From positions 6,046,001 to 6,110,000 of the forward strand of contig NZ_AP021901.1 in the NCBI RefSeq assembly GCF_018325905.1: DNA of 64,000 nt, written 5' to 3'. This document shows, one piece after another, positions 1 through 9,086 of this stretch. The notes beneath the pieces are model-generated. The model was not told the origin of the DNA. It was given only the letters and a program-made list of their open reading frames with translations, and did not search any database. Position 1 is the first letter of the stretch, and every line of letters begins with the position of its first letter. The DNA is from Pseudomonas sp. St316 (lineage in GTDB: Bacteria > Pseudomonadota > Gammaproteobacteria > Pseudomonadales > Pseudomonadaceae). The position numbers and the translations under genes were made by a program.

Positions 1-1
1 G

Positions 2-847
2 CACGCCAGCTTCGCGCCGGAACCTGAGCCCGTGCCGGAACCTGAAGACATCGACTACGTGGACGACGACGATGCCGAGCCGGGCTTCGAAGTGCGCAAC
101 CTGCGCGACCCTGGCTTCGATGAAAGCCAGCCAATGCCTGCTTCCAAACCGGCTCCACGCCACGTGGTACGCACGGTAGAGGACGAGGAAGACGACGACG
201 CGTTCGCCGATCTGCGGGACGAATCAGTCGATGGAGCACCTCAACCGGTCGCCAGGCCAGTCGCCTCGAACCTGCCCCGGCACAGCGCCGTACTGGCCGT
301 GCAACTGGGCGCCCAGGACCAACTGCGCCGCCTGCCCCAGGCGCGCCTGAAGGAATTGCTCGAGCGCTACCGCGACTGCCTCGACCAGGCCGCATCGCTC
401 TATCAGGGCGAACTGCACACCCTGAACGATGGCAGCACGCTGATGCTGTTCCACACCGAAGACAGCGGTGACGACTACCTGACCAACGCCATTTGCTGCG
501 GTGAGTTGCTGCGCGCCTTGGGCCACCAGTTGCAGATCGAAGTCGCCGACAGCGGCATCACCCTGCAACTGCAACTGGGCCTGACCTTGGGCGACGGCTT
601 GTTCGGCCTGAGCCAGATCGACCTGCTGCTGACCGAAACCGCCCAGGACGCCCTGGCGCTGTCGCAACACAGCCGCAATCTGCTGCTGGTGGAGCGCAAG
701 ATCAACGACGACGCCCTGATCCGCCAACGCGCCCGCATCCGCCCCATCGCCAGCCCCGAAGGCGCGTGCTGCGTGGAGCGGCTGATGGAGCCTTATCCGT
801 CAATGCTGGAGCGGCAACTGGCGCGGATGCATGAGCGCCAGGCCTGA
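2..847 (+). CDS. C-terminal part of an AhpA/YtjB-type membrane protein with a cyclase-like domain (5' truncated)
   Basis: The frame is open from the first codon of the window, so the true start lies upstream. About 90 residues of acidic, low-complexity linker (runs of D and E) lead into a globular domain of about 170 residues. That domain follows the layout of class III nucleotidyl cyclase domains: an opening HSAVLAVQLG strand, then LNDGSTLMLFH, then LQLGLTLGDGL. The metal-binding aspartates and catalytic residues of active cyclases are not evident, so it is probably a non-catalytic relative. In P. aeruginosa a protein of this kind (AhpA, related to E. coli YtjB/Smp) lies between serB and the parC cluster, and the same neighbour follows here. 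The N-terminal membrane segments expected of the family lie outside the window. Function is not known; the family assignment is from memory and moderately sure. Confidence 0.7.
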   Translation, partial: HASFAPEPEPVPEPEDIDYVDDDDAEPGFEVRNLRDPGFDESQPMPASKPAPRHVVRTVEDEEDDDAFADLRDESVDGAPQPVARPVASNLPRHSAVLAVQLGAQDQLRRLPQARLKELLERYRDCLDQAASLYQGELHTLNDGSTLMLFHTEDSGDDYLTNAICCGELLRALGHQLQIEVADSGITLQLQLGLTLGDGLFGLSQIDLLLTETAQDALALSQHSRNLLLVERKINDDALIRQRARIRPIASPEGACCVERLMEPYPSMLERQLARMHERQA

Positions 848-868
848 GTCCCGGTACTTAAAATAACG

Positions 869-904
869 AAGCCCGCAGATGAGTGATTATCTGCGGGCTT
901 TTTT
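869..904 (+). terminator. Rho-independent terminator after the first gene
   Basis: A 12-bp perfect stem (AAGCCCGCAGAT with its complement) closes an 8-nt loop and is followed by a T run. It lies 21 nt after the stop codon at 845-847. Confidence 0.9.
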
Positions 905-921
905 GTTGCCGTCACTGGCCC

Positions 922-1000
922 CATCGCGAGCAAGCTCGCTCCCACAGGGGATCTCTGCATAGCCGCAGACCCAGTGTGGGAGCGAGCTTGCTTGCGATGG
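922..1000. repeat. REPIN: inverted pair of REP palindromes
   Basis: Two inverted copies of the REP sequence (core GAGCTTGCTCGCGATG, one arm with CTTGCTTGCGATG) are separated by about 26 nt. The same element recurs at least six more times in this window, always between genes. Such pairs are moved by RAYT transposases in Pseudomonas; no RAYT gene is present here. Confidence 0.9.
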
Positions 1001-1043
1001 CGTCAGGACAGACAGCGAAAAACCAGCGTCCATCCGACCCACT

Positions 1044-1451
1044 TTAGCTATCAGGCTCAAACGAATACTCAAATGACACTTGCGCCGGCTCACCATGGCC
1101 AGCCACGTAGCTGCCAGTCCCACTCAAATTGACCAGACCCCCAGTACCGGCGCCCTCTACGACATTCCACGTACTGCGTGCCTTACCTTCGGAGAATGAC
1201 CCCGAATGCTGGGCAACAAATGTTCCGTGCTTACCTGCCACCACCGCACAAACCCGCTCAAAACCCACAAAGCACACTGTGCCGTCAGCGCTATAGGACA
1301 TCAGGTATTCGACGCTACTGGTGCCCTCGATAGCGCCGGAATAGGACTGCGTGATTTTGGCATGCGAGAGTTTTGGAGCGTCTTCAAGAGTTTGAGTCGG
1401 TTTCTCATCCCAGCCCGTGATCTGAAATGTGCAACTTGCAGTTGTTTTCAT
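1044..1451 (-). CDS. DUF3224 domain protein
   Basis: This 135-residue protein spans a whole DUF3224 domain. It shows the conserved pattern: an N-terminal FQITGWDE segment, the central SYSGAIEGTSSVEYLMSY and FVGFERV strands, then AQHSGSF and a GTGG-containing C-terminal half. The family forms a small beta-barrel of the allene-oxide-cyclase type and has no established biochemical role. No signal peptide or membrane segment is seen, so it should be cytosolic. An AAGGA ribosome binding site precedes the ATG. It stands alone between a REPIN and the terminator of the next operon, so it is probably a single-gene unit. Base composition is somewhat less GC-rich than the flanking operon. Confidence 0.85.
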   Translation of the reverse strand: MKTTASCTFQITGWDEKPTQTLEDAPKLSHAKITQSYSGAIEGTSSVEYLMSYSADGTVCFVGFERVCAVVAGKHGTFVAQHSGSFSEGKARSTWNVVEGAGTGGLVNLSGTGSYVAGHGEPAQVSFEYSFEPDS

Positions 1452-1556
1452 GGAATTAACTCGTCCTTGTCGTTATTGGGGGGAGGCCTGATGCGCCGGG
1501 CCCTCATCTTGCCTGACCGCTTCCAGGAAATAAGAACCCAGGCGTTACAGAAACAA

Positions 1557-1583
1557 CAAAGCCCGCATTGATGCGGGCTTTGT
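1557..1583 (-). terminator. Terminator of the yqiA-parE-parC operon, probably bidirectional
   Basis: The stem ACAAAGCCCGCAT pairs perfectly across a 2-nt centre and is flanked by T-rich and A-rich sequence. It sits 20 nt after the stop codon of the PqiC-like gene. Confidence 0.85.
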
Positions 1584-1603
1584 CTTGTAATTCAGTCCTG
1601 GCG

Positions 1604-2308
1604 TCAGAACCTGAACACTTCCATGTCCGTACGAATCGGCAAGGCCATGGGAATCTTGTCCTTTTCCTTTTCCACCGGCTTGGCCGCGGCAGGAGCAGAC
1701 TTACGTGGAACCTCTGCGATAGGAGGCTGGTTGGCCAGGGGCTTGAGCGACACGGACAGTTGCTCGGCCAGGCGCTGCAGAAGCACGCCTTGGGCCTGGA
1801 CCTGTGCCGCCGTGGTGCCAGCATGTTGCTCTTGCAGATGAACGATACGGTTCTCACGCACCTTGCCACGACGGTCGATCAACCGCCATTGGGCATCGAG
1901 CACTGCCGGTTGGGCTTTACCCGAATCCAGGCGAGTAATCGACAGCAGTACCTGCACATCCGGGGCAAAGCCCTGAGTCGCAGGTGCCAGTACGACACGC
2001 TGGCTGTCCAGGTGCCCGGCGACCTGACGCAACAGCAATTGGTCGATGTCGGAAGACAGGCTGCCAGCCCAACGCCCGTCGGTGGCGGCCTGCAGGCTGC
2101 CGTCCGGTTGGCGTTGCAATAAGGTTTCGCGTTGCAGGTAGTCAGCGATCAGGACCGGCCCCAGCAATACAGCCATGCCTGTGCTTTGCGCAGGCTGGGC
2201 CGGAGTTCCGCTGTCCAATTGGTACAGCGACACCGGCTGGTTCATGCTGCAACCCGCCAGGCCAAGCAGGCCGGCGAGCCACAAAATAGGAAGGCGCAGA
2301 GCAGTCAT
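1604..2308 (-). CDS. PqiC-like (DUF330) ABC-type transport auxiliary lipoprotein
   Basis: This 234-residue protein starts MTALRLPILW and carries a lipoprotein signal ending in the lipobox LAGC, with the modified Cys at position 20. Ser follows the Cys, which favours outer-membrane sorting. The mature part (SLYQLDSG near the start, LLGPVLIADYLQR, VLAPATQG) fits the PqiC/YmbA family. Those proteins partner MCE-type lipid transport systems between the membranes; no MCE gene is adjacent here, so the partner is unknown. I chose the start at 2308 because a GGACGGA ribosome binding site lies just upstream and the lipoprotein signal begins there; a longer frame to 2458 would bury the signal. The C-terminus is Lys/Pro rich. 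It is the last gene of the parC operon, 179 nt after parC. Confidence 0.8.
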   Translation of the reverse strand: MTALRLPILWLAGLLGLAGCSMNQPVSLYQLDSGTPAQPAQSTGMAVLLGPVLIADYLQRETLLQRQPDGSLQAATDGRWAGSLSSDIDQLLLRQVAGHLDSQRVVLAPATQGFAPDVQVLLSITRLDSGKAQPAVLDAQWRLIDRRGKVRENRIVHLQEQHAGTTAAQVQAQGVLLQRLAEQLSVSLKPLANQPPIAEVPRKSAPAAAKPVEKEKDKIPMALPIRTDMEVFRF

Positions 2309-2487
2309 CGTTCCGTCCAGGTGGCAGCCACAAGGCTTGCCACAGTGAAAAAATACTCGGTCATTATAAAGAACGCCCGGCCACGCCGACGCTTTAAAGG
2401 GCCTATCATCCGTGAATATGCGCGCCGACTCCAGCGCGAAAGTATCGATCTGCGGCATTTAATCGCAGACCGAGCCCTCTAGTACGC

Positions 2488-4752
2488 CTAATTGAGGTTT
2501 TCGACGAACAGCGCATCGACTCGCTGAAATCCCCTTGGAAGCTTGTTGCCCCGCCGACCGCGCTCACCCTTGTAATGCTCAAGATCGTCCGCCTTCAACG
2601 AAAGCGTGCGCTTGCCTGCCTGGAGCACAAGCGTGGCGCCTTCCGGCAACACTGCAATATCCGTGACATATTCCTCACGGCTGGCGACCCGTTCGCCGGA
2701 AATACCAATAATCTTGTTGCCCTTGCCTTTACCCAGCTGTGGCAGGTCGCTGATCTTGAACACCAGCAACCGGCCTTCGGTGGTAACCGACGCCAGCCAA
2801 TTGCTCTCCCGATCGGCCACCGGCCGCGGCGCAATCACCTTGGCGTTGTTCGGCAGGCTCAACAACGCCTTGCCCGCCTTGTTCTTGGCTTGCAGATCCT
2901 CACCCTTGACCACGAACCCGTAACCCGCGTCCGATGCTATTACGTACAGCCCATCATCATCTGGCATCAGCACGCATTCAAAAGTTGCACCCGGTGGTGG
3001 CGTTAAACGACCGGTCAGCGGTTCGCCCTGGCCGCGAGCCGATGGCAGGGTATGCGCCGGCACCGAATAACTGCGTCCGGTTGAGTCGACGAACACCGCA
3101 AATTGGTTGGAACGCCCGGCCGCCAGGGCCTTAAAGCCGTCCCCGGCCTTGTAGGAAAGCCCCGTCGCGTCAATATCATGACCCTTGGCGGAGCGCACCC
3201 AGCCTTTTTCTGACAGCACGACAGTCACTTTCTCGTTCGGCAACAGATCGTGTTCGGTCAGCGCCTTGGCTTCGGCACGCTCGACGATGGGTGAGCGACG
3301 GTCGTCGCCGTAGGTTTCGGCGTCCTTGATCAGCTCGGTACGCACCAGCTTCTTGAGCTTGGTTTCGCTGCCCAGCAAGGCCTGCAGCTTGGCCTGCTCC
3401 TTGAGCAACTCATCCTGTTCGGCGCGCAGCTTCATCTCTTCCAACCGCGCCAACTGCCGCAGGCGAGTGTCGAGGATATAATCGGCCTGGATTTCACTCA
3501 GGGCAAAACGCGCGATCAGGCTGGCCTTGGGGTGCTCCTCGGTGCGGATGATGTGAATCACTTCGTCCAGGTTGAGGTAGGCGATCAGCAAACCGTCCAA
3601 CAGGTGCAGGCGGCGCTCGACCTTGTCCAGACGGAACTGCAGGCGCCGACGCACCGTTTTGACCCGAAATTCCAGCCATTCCACCAACAATGCCCGCAGG
3701 TTTTTCAACTGCGGCTTGCCGTCCAGGCCGATGATGTTGATGTTGACCCGGTAGCTGGACTCCAAGTCGGTGCTGGCGAACAGGTGCTGCATCAGCGCGT
3801 CGTGGTCGACTCGGCTGTTGACCGGGATAATCACGATGCGGCATGGGTTTTCGTGGTCGGATTCGTCGCGCAAGTCAGCCACTTGCGGCGCTTTCGACGG
3901 TTTTGCCTGCATCATCGCGGCAATTTGCTCCAACACCTTGGCCCCGGAGACCTGATGCGGCAGCGCCGTGACAATGATGTCGCCGTCTTCGATGTGGTAC
4001 ACCGCACGCATGCGCACCGAACCGCGACCGGTTTCGTAGATTTTCAGCAGGTCGGCACGCGGTGTGATGATTTCCGCTTCGGTCGGATAGTCCGGGCCCT
4101 GGATGTGTTCGCAGAGTTGTTCCACCGTGGCTTTTGGCTCGTCCAGCAGACGCACGCACGCCGTGGCCACTTCCCGCAGGTTGTGGGGCGGTACGTCGGT
4201 GGCCATGCCGACGGCGATGCCGGTGGTGCCATTGAGCAGGATATTGGGCAAACGCGCCGGCAACACCAGGGGTTCATCGAGGGTGCCGTCGAAGTTCGGC
4301 CCCCAGTCCGCCGTGCCCTGGCCCAGCTCGCTGAGCAGCACTTCGGAATAACGCGACAACCGCGCCTCGGTGTAACGCATGGCCGCGAAAGACTTGGGAT
4401 CGTCCGGCGCACCCCAGTTGCCCTGCCCGTCCACCAGGGTGTAGCGGTAGCTGAATGGCTGGGCCATCAACACCATGGCTTCATAACAGGCCGAGTCGCC
4501 GTGGGGGTGGAACTTACCGAGCACGTCACCGACGGTACGCGCCGATTTCTTGTGCTTGGAGTCCGCATCCAGCCCCAGTTCACTCATGGCATAGATGATC
4601 CGCCGCTGAACCGGCTTCAAACCATCGCCGATGTGCGGCAAGGCGCGATCCATGATCACGTACATGGAGTAATTGAGGTAGGCACTTTCGGTGAAGTCAG
4701 CCAGCGATCGGCGTTCTACGCCGTCTAAGCTGTCTGCAAGAATGTCGCTCAT
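2488..4752 (-). CDS. parC: DNA topoisomerase IV subunit A
   Basis: ParC is the DNA-cleaving subunit of topoisomerase IV, which decatenates daughter chromosomes. The 754-residue protein starts [17 protein letters not shown], which fixes the start at 4752. The catalytic tyrosine lies in AAMRYTEAR (Tyr127). The quinolone-resistance region reads [11 protein letters not shown] with Ser87 and Glu91, the susceptible residues at these positions. The winged-helix and tower domains fill residues 30-480, followed by a beta-pinwheel C-terminal domain. The gene begins 10 nt after the retropepsin-like gene ends, and parE lies three genes upstream on the same strand, so both subunits appear to come from one transcript. 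This split parE-X-Y-parC order matches P. aeruginosa PA4967-PA4964. Confidence 0.97.
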   Translation of the reverse strand: MSDILADSLDGVERRSLADFTESAYLNYSMYVIMDRALPHIGDGLKPVQRRIIYAMSELGLDADSKHKKSARTVGDVLGKFHPHGDSACYEAMVLMAQPFSYRYTLVDGQGNWGAPDDPKSFAAMRYTEARLSRYSEVLLSELGQGTADWGPNFDGTLDEPLVLPARLPNILLNGTTGIAVGMATDVPPHNLREVATACVRLLDEPKATVEQLCEHIQGPDYPTEAEIITPRADLLKIYETGRGSVRMRAVYHIEDGDIIVTALPHQVSGAKVLEQIAAMMQAKPSKAPQVADLRDESDHENPCRIVIIPVNSRVDHDALMQHLFASTDLESSYRVNINIIGLDGKPQLKNLRALLVEWLEFRVKTVRRRLQFRLDKVERRLHLLDGLLIAYLNLDEVIHIIRTEEHPKASLIARFALSEIQADYILDTRLRQLARLEEMKLRAEQDELLKEQAKLQALLGSETKLKKLVRTELIKDAETYGDDRRSPIVERAEAKALTEHDLLPNEKVTVVLSEKGWVRSAKGHDIDATGLSYKAGDGFKALAAGRSNQFAVFVDSTGRSYSVPAHTLPSARGQGEPLTGRLTPPPGATFECVLMPDDDGLYVIASDAGYGFVVKGEDLQAKNKAGKALLSLPNNAKVIAPRPVADRESNWLASVTTEGRLLVFKISDLPQLGKGKGNKIIGISGERVASREEYVTDIAVLPEGATLVLQAGKRTLSLKADDLEHYKGERGRRGNKLPRGFQRVDALFVENLN

Positions 4753-4762
4753 GCGGGCCTCA

Positions 4763-5281
4763 TCAGTTCGTTGTCTGGCGCAGCAGCATGGTGCCGTCGC
4801 GCTGGGTAAATTCAAGTTTGTTCAGGGCGCTCATGCCCAGCAGCACTTGCGTGCCACCCAGGCCTGGCGCCACCAGGGCACGGACATCGCGCAATACGAT
4901 GTCACCCAATTGCAGCCGGTCGATGCGGGTGCGATAGCCCTCGCTCAAACCGTTGGCGGTACTCAACGTCACACCGAAACCTTTTTCCAGCTTGAGGTGC
5001 TCAGCCAACTCCACTGGAATCGCCACGTCCGTGGCACCGGTGTCGAGCATGAAATCCACCGGCTGGCCGTTGATCTGGCCGCTGGCGACGAAATGCCCCT
5101 GCTGATTGCCGACCAGCTTCACCTCGATAAAACCTTCGCCTTTTTGCGAATACACCTGGGTATTGGGATTTTGCTGGCGCTGCTCCCATTGAGCAAAAAA
5201 CCGCGTCGCCAGAAACAGCGCGGCGCACCAGCCCAGGATCATCAGCACCCGGCCGGCGCGCTTTCCCGGCGGCTGACTCAT
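4763..5281 (-). CDS. Membrane-anchored retropepsin-like aspartic protease (clan AA, TIGR02281 type)
   Basis: The protein has 172 residues. Residues 11-30 form one membrane helix ([18 protein letters not shown]), which places the rest in the periplasm. The catalytic motif is D80-T-G-A, inside [15 protein letters not shown], followed by the flap-like region and [12 protein letters not shown] near the C-terminus; this is the layout of single-lobe retroviral-type aspartic proteases. A single-lobe enzyme must dimerise to be active. The substrate is unknown. The ATG overlaps the upstream stop by 4 nt and parC follows after 10 nt, so it is translationally coupled within the topoisomerase operon. No functional link to topoisomerase IV is established. 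Confidence 0.85.
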   Translation of the reverse strand: MSQPPGKRAGRVLMILGWCAALFLATRFFAQWEQRQQNPNTQVYSQKGEGFIEVKLVGNQQGHFVASGQINGQPVDFMLDTGATDVAIPVELAEHLKLEKGFGVTLSTANGLSEGYRTRIDRLQLGDIVLRDVRALVAPGLGGTQVLLGMSALNKLEFTQRDGTMLLRQTTN

Positions 5282-6264
5282 GGCGAGGCGCCCCAGCCAC
5301 CGTCCGGCGCGGCGAAGCGCCAGATGATCGGCCGCGTTTCGCCGTCGGCGCGGGCACCGTCGTTGTTGTCCAGGCCGACCCAGGCACCTTCGGCGTCCAC
5401 CACCAGCGCTTCGGCCAACCCATAGGCCTGCGGGTAACGGCGATTGTCCTGCAGCGCCTCGGCGGCGAACGACCAGCAGTGCTCCACTTGGACGGTCTGC
5501 GGGTCACGCCGACAGATCTGAAAGGCGTTGCGCTCCAGGGTAAACAGCTTGCCATTGAACAATGACAGATCAGCGAAGTCCCGCGAAACCGCCTTGGCCT
5601 TGGGGAACTGCGCCGGCTGCATCTCCAGACCCGCCTCGCTCAGCAACACGCAATTGCCATCGCAGTCCCACACCGTTTGCTGGCGCTTGACCAGCAAAAG
5701 ACCGCGACGCTCGCGCTCGGCAGCCAACCACAGCTGGTCACCGGCCGGGTTGATCGCCAAGCCCTCGAACAGCGCATTGAAATGCAGCAACATGCCACTG
5801 GCGCGGGCCTGTCGGATCATTGTTGGTGCAATTTTCAACCAGGACGCCGGCCCCGCAGGCGGTACCTGCAACACGGCGGCTTGGGATTCGCTGACCACAT
5901 AGCGATTGCCAGCGCTGTCGCAGCTGATACCTTCGAAATCCAGCTCGCCACCGCGCAGGAACGACGCTGCCCAGGTTCGGGACTTCAAGCCCCAGGGCAA
6001 ACCACTGTCGGGAACCTGCGGCACCTCGATTTCAACCACCTCGGCCTGCCAGACCGGCGCCTCTGAGGGTGCGAGGCGATAGAGCCGGTCATCGTCGCGA
6101 TCGGACACCGTCCACATCTCGCCGCCGCACAGCGCCAGCCCGGACAGGTTGCCACCGCGCATGCCATCGACGACGTGCTCGGACAACAGCTTCAGTTCCG
6201 GCGCAGGCCCTGCGACTACCACCCCCGCCCACAGCAACAACGCCAGGGCGAAACCGTTGCGCAT
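5278..6264 (-). CDS. Secreted esterase-like phytase-family beta-propeller protein
   Basis: This 328-residue protein begins with a Sec signal peptide (MRNGFALALLLWAGVVVAG, cleavage near 18-19). The mature part matches the 'esterase-like activity of phytase' family: GGNLSGLALCGGEMWTVSDRDDDRL and ELDFEGISCDSAGNRYVVSES near the start, NALFEGLAINPAGDQLWLAAERER in the middle, and YGLAEALVVDAEGAWVGLDNN near the end. The recurring acidic motifs fit a calcium-binding beta-propeller. Substrate and location beyond the periplasm are unproven. Its ATG overlaps the parE stop by one base (TGATG), and the next gene overlaps its own stop by 4 nt, so it is firmly inside the parE-parC operon. Confidence 0.85.
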   Translation of the reverse strand: MRNGFALALLLWAGVVVAGPAPELKLLSEHVVDGMRGGNLSGLALCGGEMWTVSDRDDDRLYRLAPSEAPVWQAEVVEIEVPQVPDSGLPWGLKSRTWAASFLRGGELDFEGISCDSAGNRYVVSESQAAVLQVPPAGPASWLKIAPTMIRQARASGMLLHFNALFEGLAINPAGDQLWLAAERERRGLLLVKRQQTVWDCDGNCVLLSEAGLEMQPAQFPKAKAVSRDFADLSLFNGKLFTLERNAFQICRRDPQTVQVEHCWSFAAEALQDNRRYPQAYGLAEALVVDAEGAWVGLDNNDGARADGETRPIIWRFAAPDGGWGASP

Positions 6265-8168
6265 CAGCCCACCACCTCGGCCAGGTCACCTTTGGATTCA
6301 AGCCAGGACTTGCGGTCGCCGGCGCGCTTCTTCGCCAGCAACATGTCCATCATTTCCGAGGTCGCTTCGAAATCATCCAAGGTCAACTGCACCAGACGGC
6401 GAGTGTTTGGATCCATGGTGGTTTCGCGCAGTTGCGGCGGGTTCATCTCGCCCAGGCCCTTGAATCGGGTGACCTGCGGCTTGCCGCGCTTCTTCTCGGC
6501 CACCAGGCGATCGAGGATGCCGTCGCGCTCGGCGTCGTCGAGGGCGTAGTAAATGTCCTTACCCAGGTCGATGCGGTACAGCGGCGGCATCGCCACGTAG
6601 ACGTGGCCGGCATCCACCAGCGGGCGGAAATGCTGGACGAACAAGGCGCAGAGCAACGTGGCGATGTGCAAGCCGTCGGAGTCGGCGTCGGCGAGGATGC
6701 AGATCTTGCCGTAGCGCAGCTGGCTCATGTCAGCGGCGCCCGGATCGACGCCGATGGCCACCGCGATGTTATGCACTTCCTGGCTGGCCAGCACTTCGCT
6801 GCCGTCCACTTCCCAGGTGTTGAGGATCTTGCCCCGCAGTGGCAGGATCGCCTGGAACTCCTTGTCCCGCGCCTGCTTGGCCGAACCACCGGCGGAGTCA
6901 CCTTCCACCAAAAACAGCTCGGAACGCATCGGGTCCTGCCCGGCGCAATCGGCGAGCTTGCCCGGCAAGGCCGGCCCTTGGGTGATACGTTTGCGCTCGA
7001 CTTTCTTGCTGGCCTTGAGACGGCGACCGGCGTTGTTGATTGCCAGCTCCGCCAGGGCCAGGCCGGTTTCCGGGTTGGCGTTGAGCCACAGGCTGAACGC
7101 GTCCTTGACCACCCCGGAAACAAACGCCGCCGCCTCGCGGGACGACAGGCGCTCCTTGGTCTGGCCGGAGAACTGCGGCTCCTGCATCTTCATCGACAGC
7201 ACGAAGGCAATGCGTTCCCAGACGTCTTCCGGCGCCAACTTCACGCCACGGGGCAGCAGGTTGCGGAACTCGCAGAACTCGCGCATCGCATCGAGCAAAC
7301 CCTGGCGCAACCCGTTGACGTGGGTACCGCCCTGGGCCGTGGGAATCAGGTTGACGTAGCTTTCCTGAACGCTTTCGCCCCCTTCGGGCAGCCACAACAG
7401 CGCCCAGTCCACGGCTTCCTTGTTACCGGCCAGGCTGCCGCAGAACGGCTCGTCAGGCAGGCGCTCAAAACCGTTGACCGCGTCTACCAGGTAAGAACGC
7501 AGGCCGTCTTCGTAATGCCACTCGACTTTCTCGCCGGTGGCCTTGTCCTCGAAACTGACCAGCAGACCCGGGCACAACACAGCCTTGGCCTTGAGCACAT
7601 GCTTGAGGCGGCTGACGGAGAATTTCGGCGAATCGAAATACTTCGGGTCCGGGGCGAAATACACACTGGTCCCGGTGTTGCGCTTGCCGACGGTACCGAT
7701 CACTTCCAGCTCAGTGGCCTTGTAGCCGTCGGCGAAGGTCATCTGGTATTCGTTGCCATCGCGCTTGACCCGCACCCGCACCTGGGTCGACAAGGCGTTG
7801 ACCACGGAAATACCCACCCCGTGCAGACCGCCGGAGAACTGGTAGTTCTTGTTGGAAAACTTGCCGCCGGCGTGGAGCTTGGTGAGGATCAGCTCGACGC
7901 CCGACACGCCTTCTTCGGGGTGAATGTCCACCGGCATGCCGCGGCCATCATCGCTGACTTCCAGCGAGTGATCGGCGTGCAGGATGACCTGCACCGAACG
8001 GGCGTGCCCGGCCAAGGCTTCGTCGACACTGTTGTCGATGACTTCCTGAGCAAGGTGGTTCGGCCGACTGGTATCGGTGTACATGCCGGGGCGCTTGCGC
8101 ACCGGGTCGAGGCCCGAGAGGACTTCGATGGCGTCTGCGTTATAGGAGCTAGCGCTGGGAGTGGCCAT
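6264..8168 (-). CDS. parE: DNA topoisomerase IV subunit B
   Basis: ParE is the ATPase subunit of topoisomerase IV. The 634-residue protein has the GHKL ATP-binding motifs: DNSVDEALAG, DDGRGMPVDIH and GGLHGVGISVVNALS in the first 120 residues. A transducer domain follows, then the Toprim domain with EGDSAGGSAKQ and the metal-binding DADSDG. The C-terminus carries the RFKGLGEMNPPQL motif that contacts ParC. Length is normal for the family. It is the second gene of the operon, 42 nt after yqiA, and it overlaps the next gene by one base. Confidence 0.97.
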   Translation of the reverse strand: MATPSASSYNADAIEVLSGLDPVRKRPGMYTDTSRPNHLAQEVIDNSVDEALAGHARSVQVILHADHSLEVSDDGRGMPVDIHPEEGVSGVELILTKLHAGGKFSNKNYQFSGGLHGVGISVVNALSTQVRVRVKRDGNEYQMTFADGYKATELEVIGTVGKRNTGTSVYFAPDPKYFDSPKFSVSRLKHVLKAKAVLCPGLLVSFEDKATGEKVEWHYEDGLRSYLVDAVNGFERLPDEPFCGSLAGNKEAVDWALLWLPEGGESVQESYVNLIPTAQGGTHVNGLRQGLLDAMREFCEFRNLLPRGVKLAPEDVWERIAFVLSMKMQEPQFSGQTKERLSSREAAAFVSGVVKDAFSLWLNANPETGLALAELAINNAGRRLKASKKVERKRITQGPALPGKLADCAGQDPMRSELFLVEGDSAGGSAKQARDKEFQAILPLRGKILNTWEVDGSEVLASQEVHNIAVAIGVDPGAADMSQLRYGKICILADADSDGLHIATLLCALFVQHFRPLVDAGHVYVAMPPLYRIDLGKDIYYALDDAERDGILDRLVAEKKRGKPQVTRFKGLGEMNPPQLRETTMDPNTRRLVQLTLDDFEATSEMMDMLLAKKRAGDRKSWLESKGDLAEVVG

Positions 8169-8210
8169 GGGGTCTCGTCGTCAGTGTTCAATGAAAAAAG
8201 GGCGATGGGC

Positions 8211-8819
8211 TCACAGCGATGTGAAGTCGATCGCCTGGTACAAATCGGCGCCAATGCCGGCAAAACTCAACAGCGCCGGCAACTGCTGGGCAAACCCTTG
8301 GAAACTGTGGTCACCGCCGGCCTGGATGCGCAAGGCACAGGCACGGTAATACTGTTGGGCGTGGCGATAATCCAGCGTTTCATCACCGGTTTGCAACCAT
8401 ACCTGATACCGCTGCGGATCCTGGGGCGCCGGCACCTCCAACGAGGCCAGGGCCGTGACGTGGTCGTGGGTCAGTTCCCAGGTCTCATTGGTATACAAAT
8501 TCTTTTGCGGGCCCAGGTAACCGTCGAACATCCGATGGGGGCTGACGGCCGGGTTGATCAACAGCGCCTTGAGGCCGTGGCGCTCGGCCAAGTGAGTCGC
8601 ATAGTAGCCGCCGAGCGAGCTGCCGACCAGCAGCGGCCGCCCCAGTTCTGTAATCGCCTGCTCCAACTGACCGATAGCCTGGCGGGGGTGGTGATGCAAG
8701 GCGGGCACCTGCAACTGGTTGCCCAAACCCAGGCGCGTCATCACTTGCGTCAACTGACAGGCCTTGGTCGACGCCGGGGCGCTGTTGAAACCATGGATAT
8801 AAAGGATCGAACCCGACAT
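8211..8819 (-). CDS. yqiA: YqiA-type alpha/beta-hydrolase esterase
   Basis: The 202-residue protein opens with MSGSILYIHGFNSAP and holds the nucleophile motif GSSLGG (Ser68) expected for YqiA. The remaining triad residues are plausible as Asp in the VWLQTGDETLDY region and His in AGGDHSFQGF. E. coli YqiA cleaves short-chain acyl esters and also lies beside parE. I set the start at 8819; a frame extending to 8969 would add 50 residues that resemble no family and run into repeat sequence. It is the first gene of the operon that contains parE and parC. P. aeruginosa has cpdA upstream of this gene; here cpdA is absent and oprG lies there instead. Confidence 0.88.
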   Translation of the reverse strand: MSGSILYIHGFNSAPASTKACQLTQVMTRLGLGNQLQVPALHHHPRQAIGQLEQAITELGRPLLVGSSLGGYYATHLAERHGLKALLINPAVSPHRMFDGYLGPQKNLYTNETWELTHDHVTALASLEVPAPQDPQRYQVWLQTGDETLDYRHAQQYYRACALRIQAGGDHSFQGFAQQLPALLSFAGIGADLYQAIDFTSL

Positions 8820-8920
8820 TGCCGACTCCCTGGGTGTTGGGCAAAAGCCGGAGTTTACAGGGAGATTGCGGTGGTTGGGGGGATTTGACCGTCTTGTTGC
8901 CTGCGACGACCAGTTGATCC

Positions 8921-8949
8921 CTGTAGAGCCGAGCGAGCTCGCGATGAGG
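8921..8949. repeat. Degenerate single REP unit
   Basis: CTGTAGAGCCGAGCGAGCTCGCGATGAGG resembles one arm of the window's REP palindrome, but with several substitutions and no inverted partner nearby. It marks the junction between the parE block and the oprG block. Confidence 0.6.
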
Positions 8950-8976
8950 TCTTCAAGGCCTGCGTACAAACATTCT

Positions 8977-9057
8977 ATTGAGCTGAGTCAATTAATCGCC
9001 CCAGACTCATTGAGCTGAGTCAAAAGACCGGGGCAGACAGCTTCATACCATAGGACA
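8977..9057 (+). promoter_or_regulatory. oprG/ompW promoter with two tandem Anr/Fnr-like boxes
   Basis: The 15-mer ATTGAGCTGAGTCAA occurs twice, at 8977-8991 and 9009-9023, exactly 32 bp apart (about three helical turns). Each copy holds TTGA-N6-TCAA, the outer core of the Anr/Fnr consensus TTGAT-N4-ATCAA, with the inner T and A replaced by G. A TACCAT hexamer at 9046-9051 would serve as -10 element and give a start near 9057. That places the centre of the second box at about -41.5, the classic class II activator position. Binding by Anr is inferred, not shown. Confidence 0.6.
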
Positions 9058-9086
9058 TCAATTTTGAAATGTCCTCTGGAGCCCCC

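Noticed and set aside
2309..2458. N-terminal extension of the PqiC-like gene
   Set aside because: It would bury the lipoprotein signal in mid-protein; the start at 2308 has a ribosome binding site.
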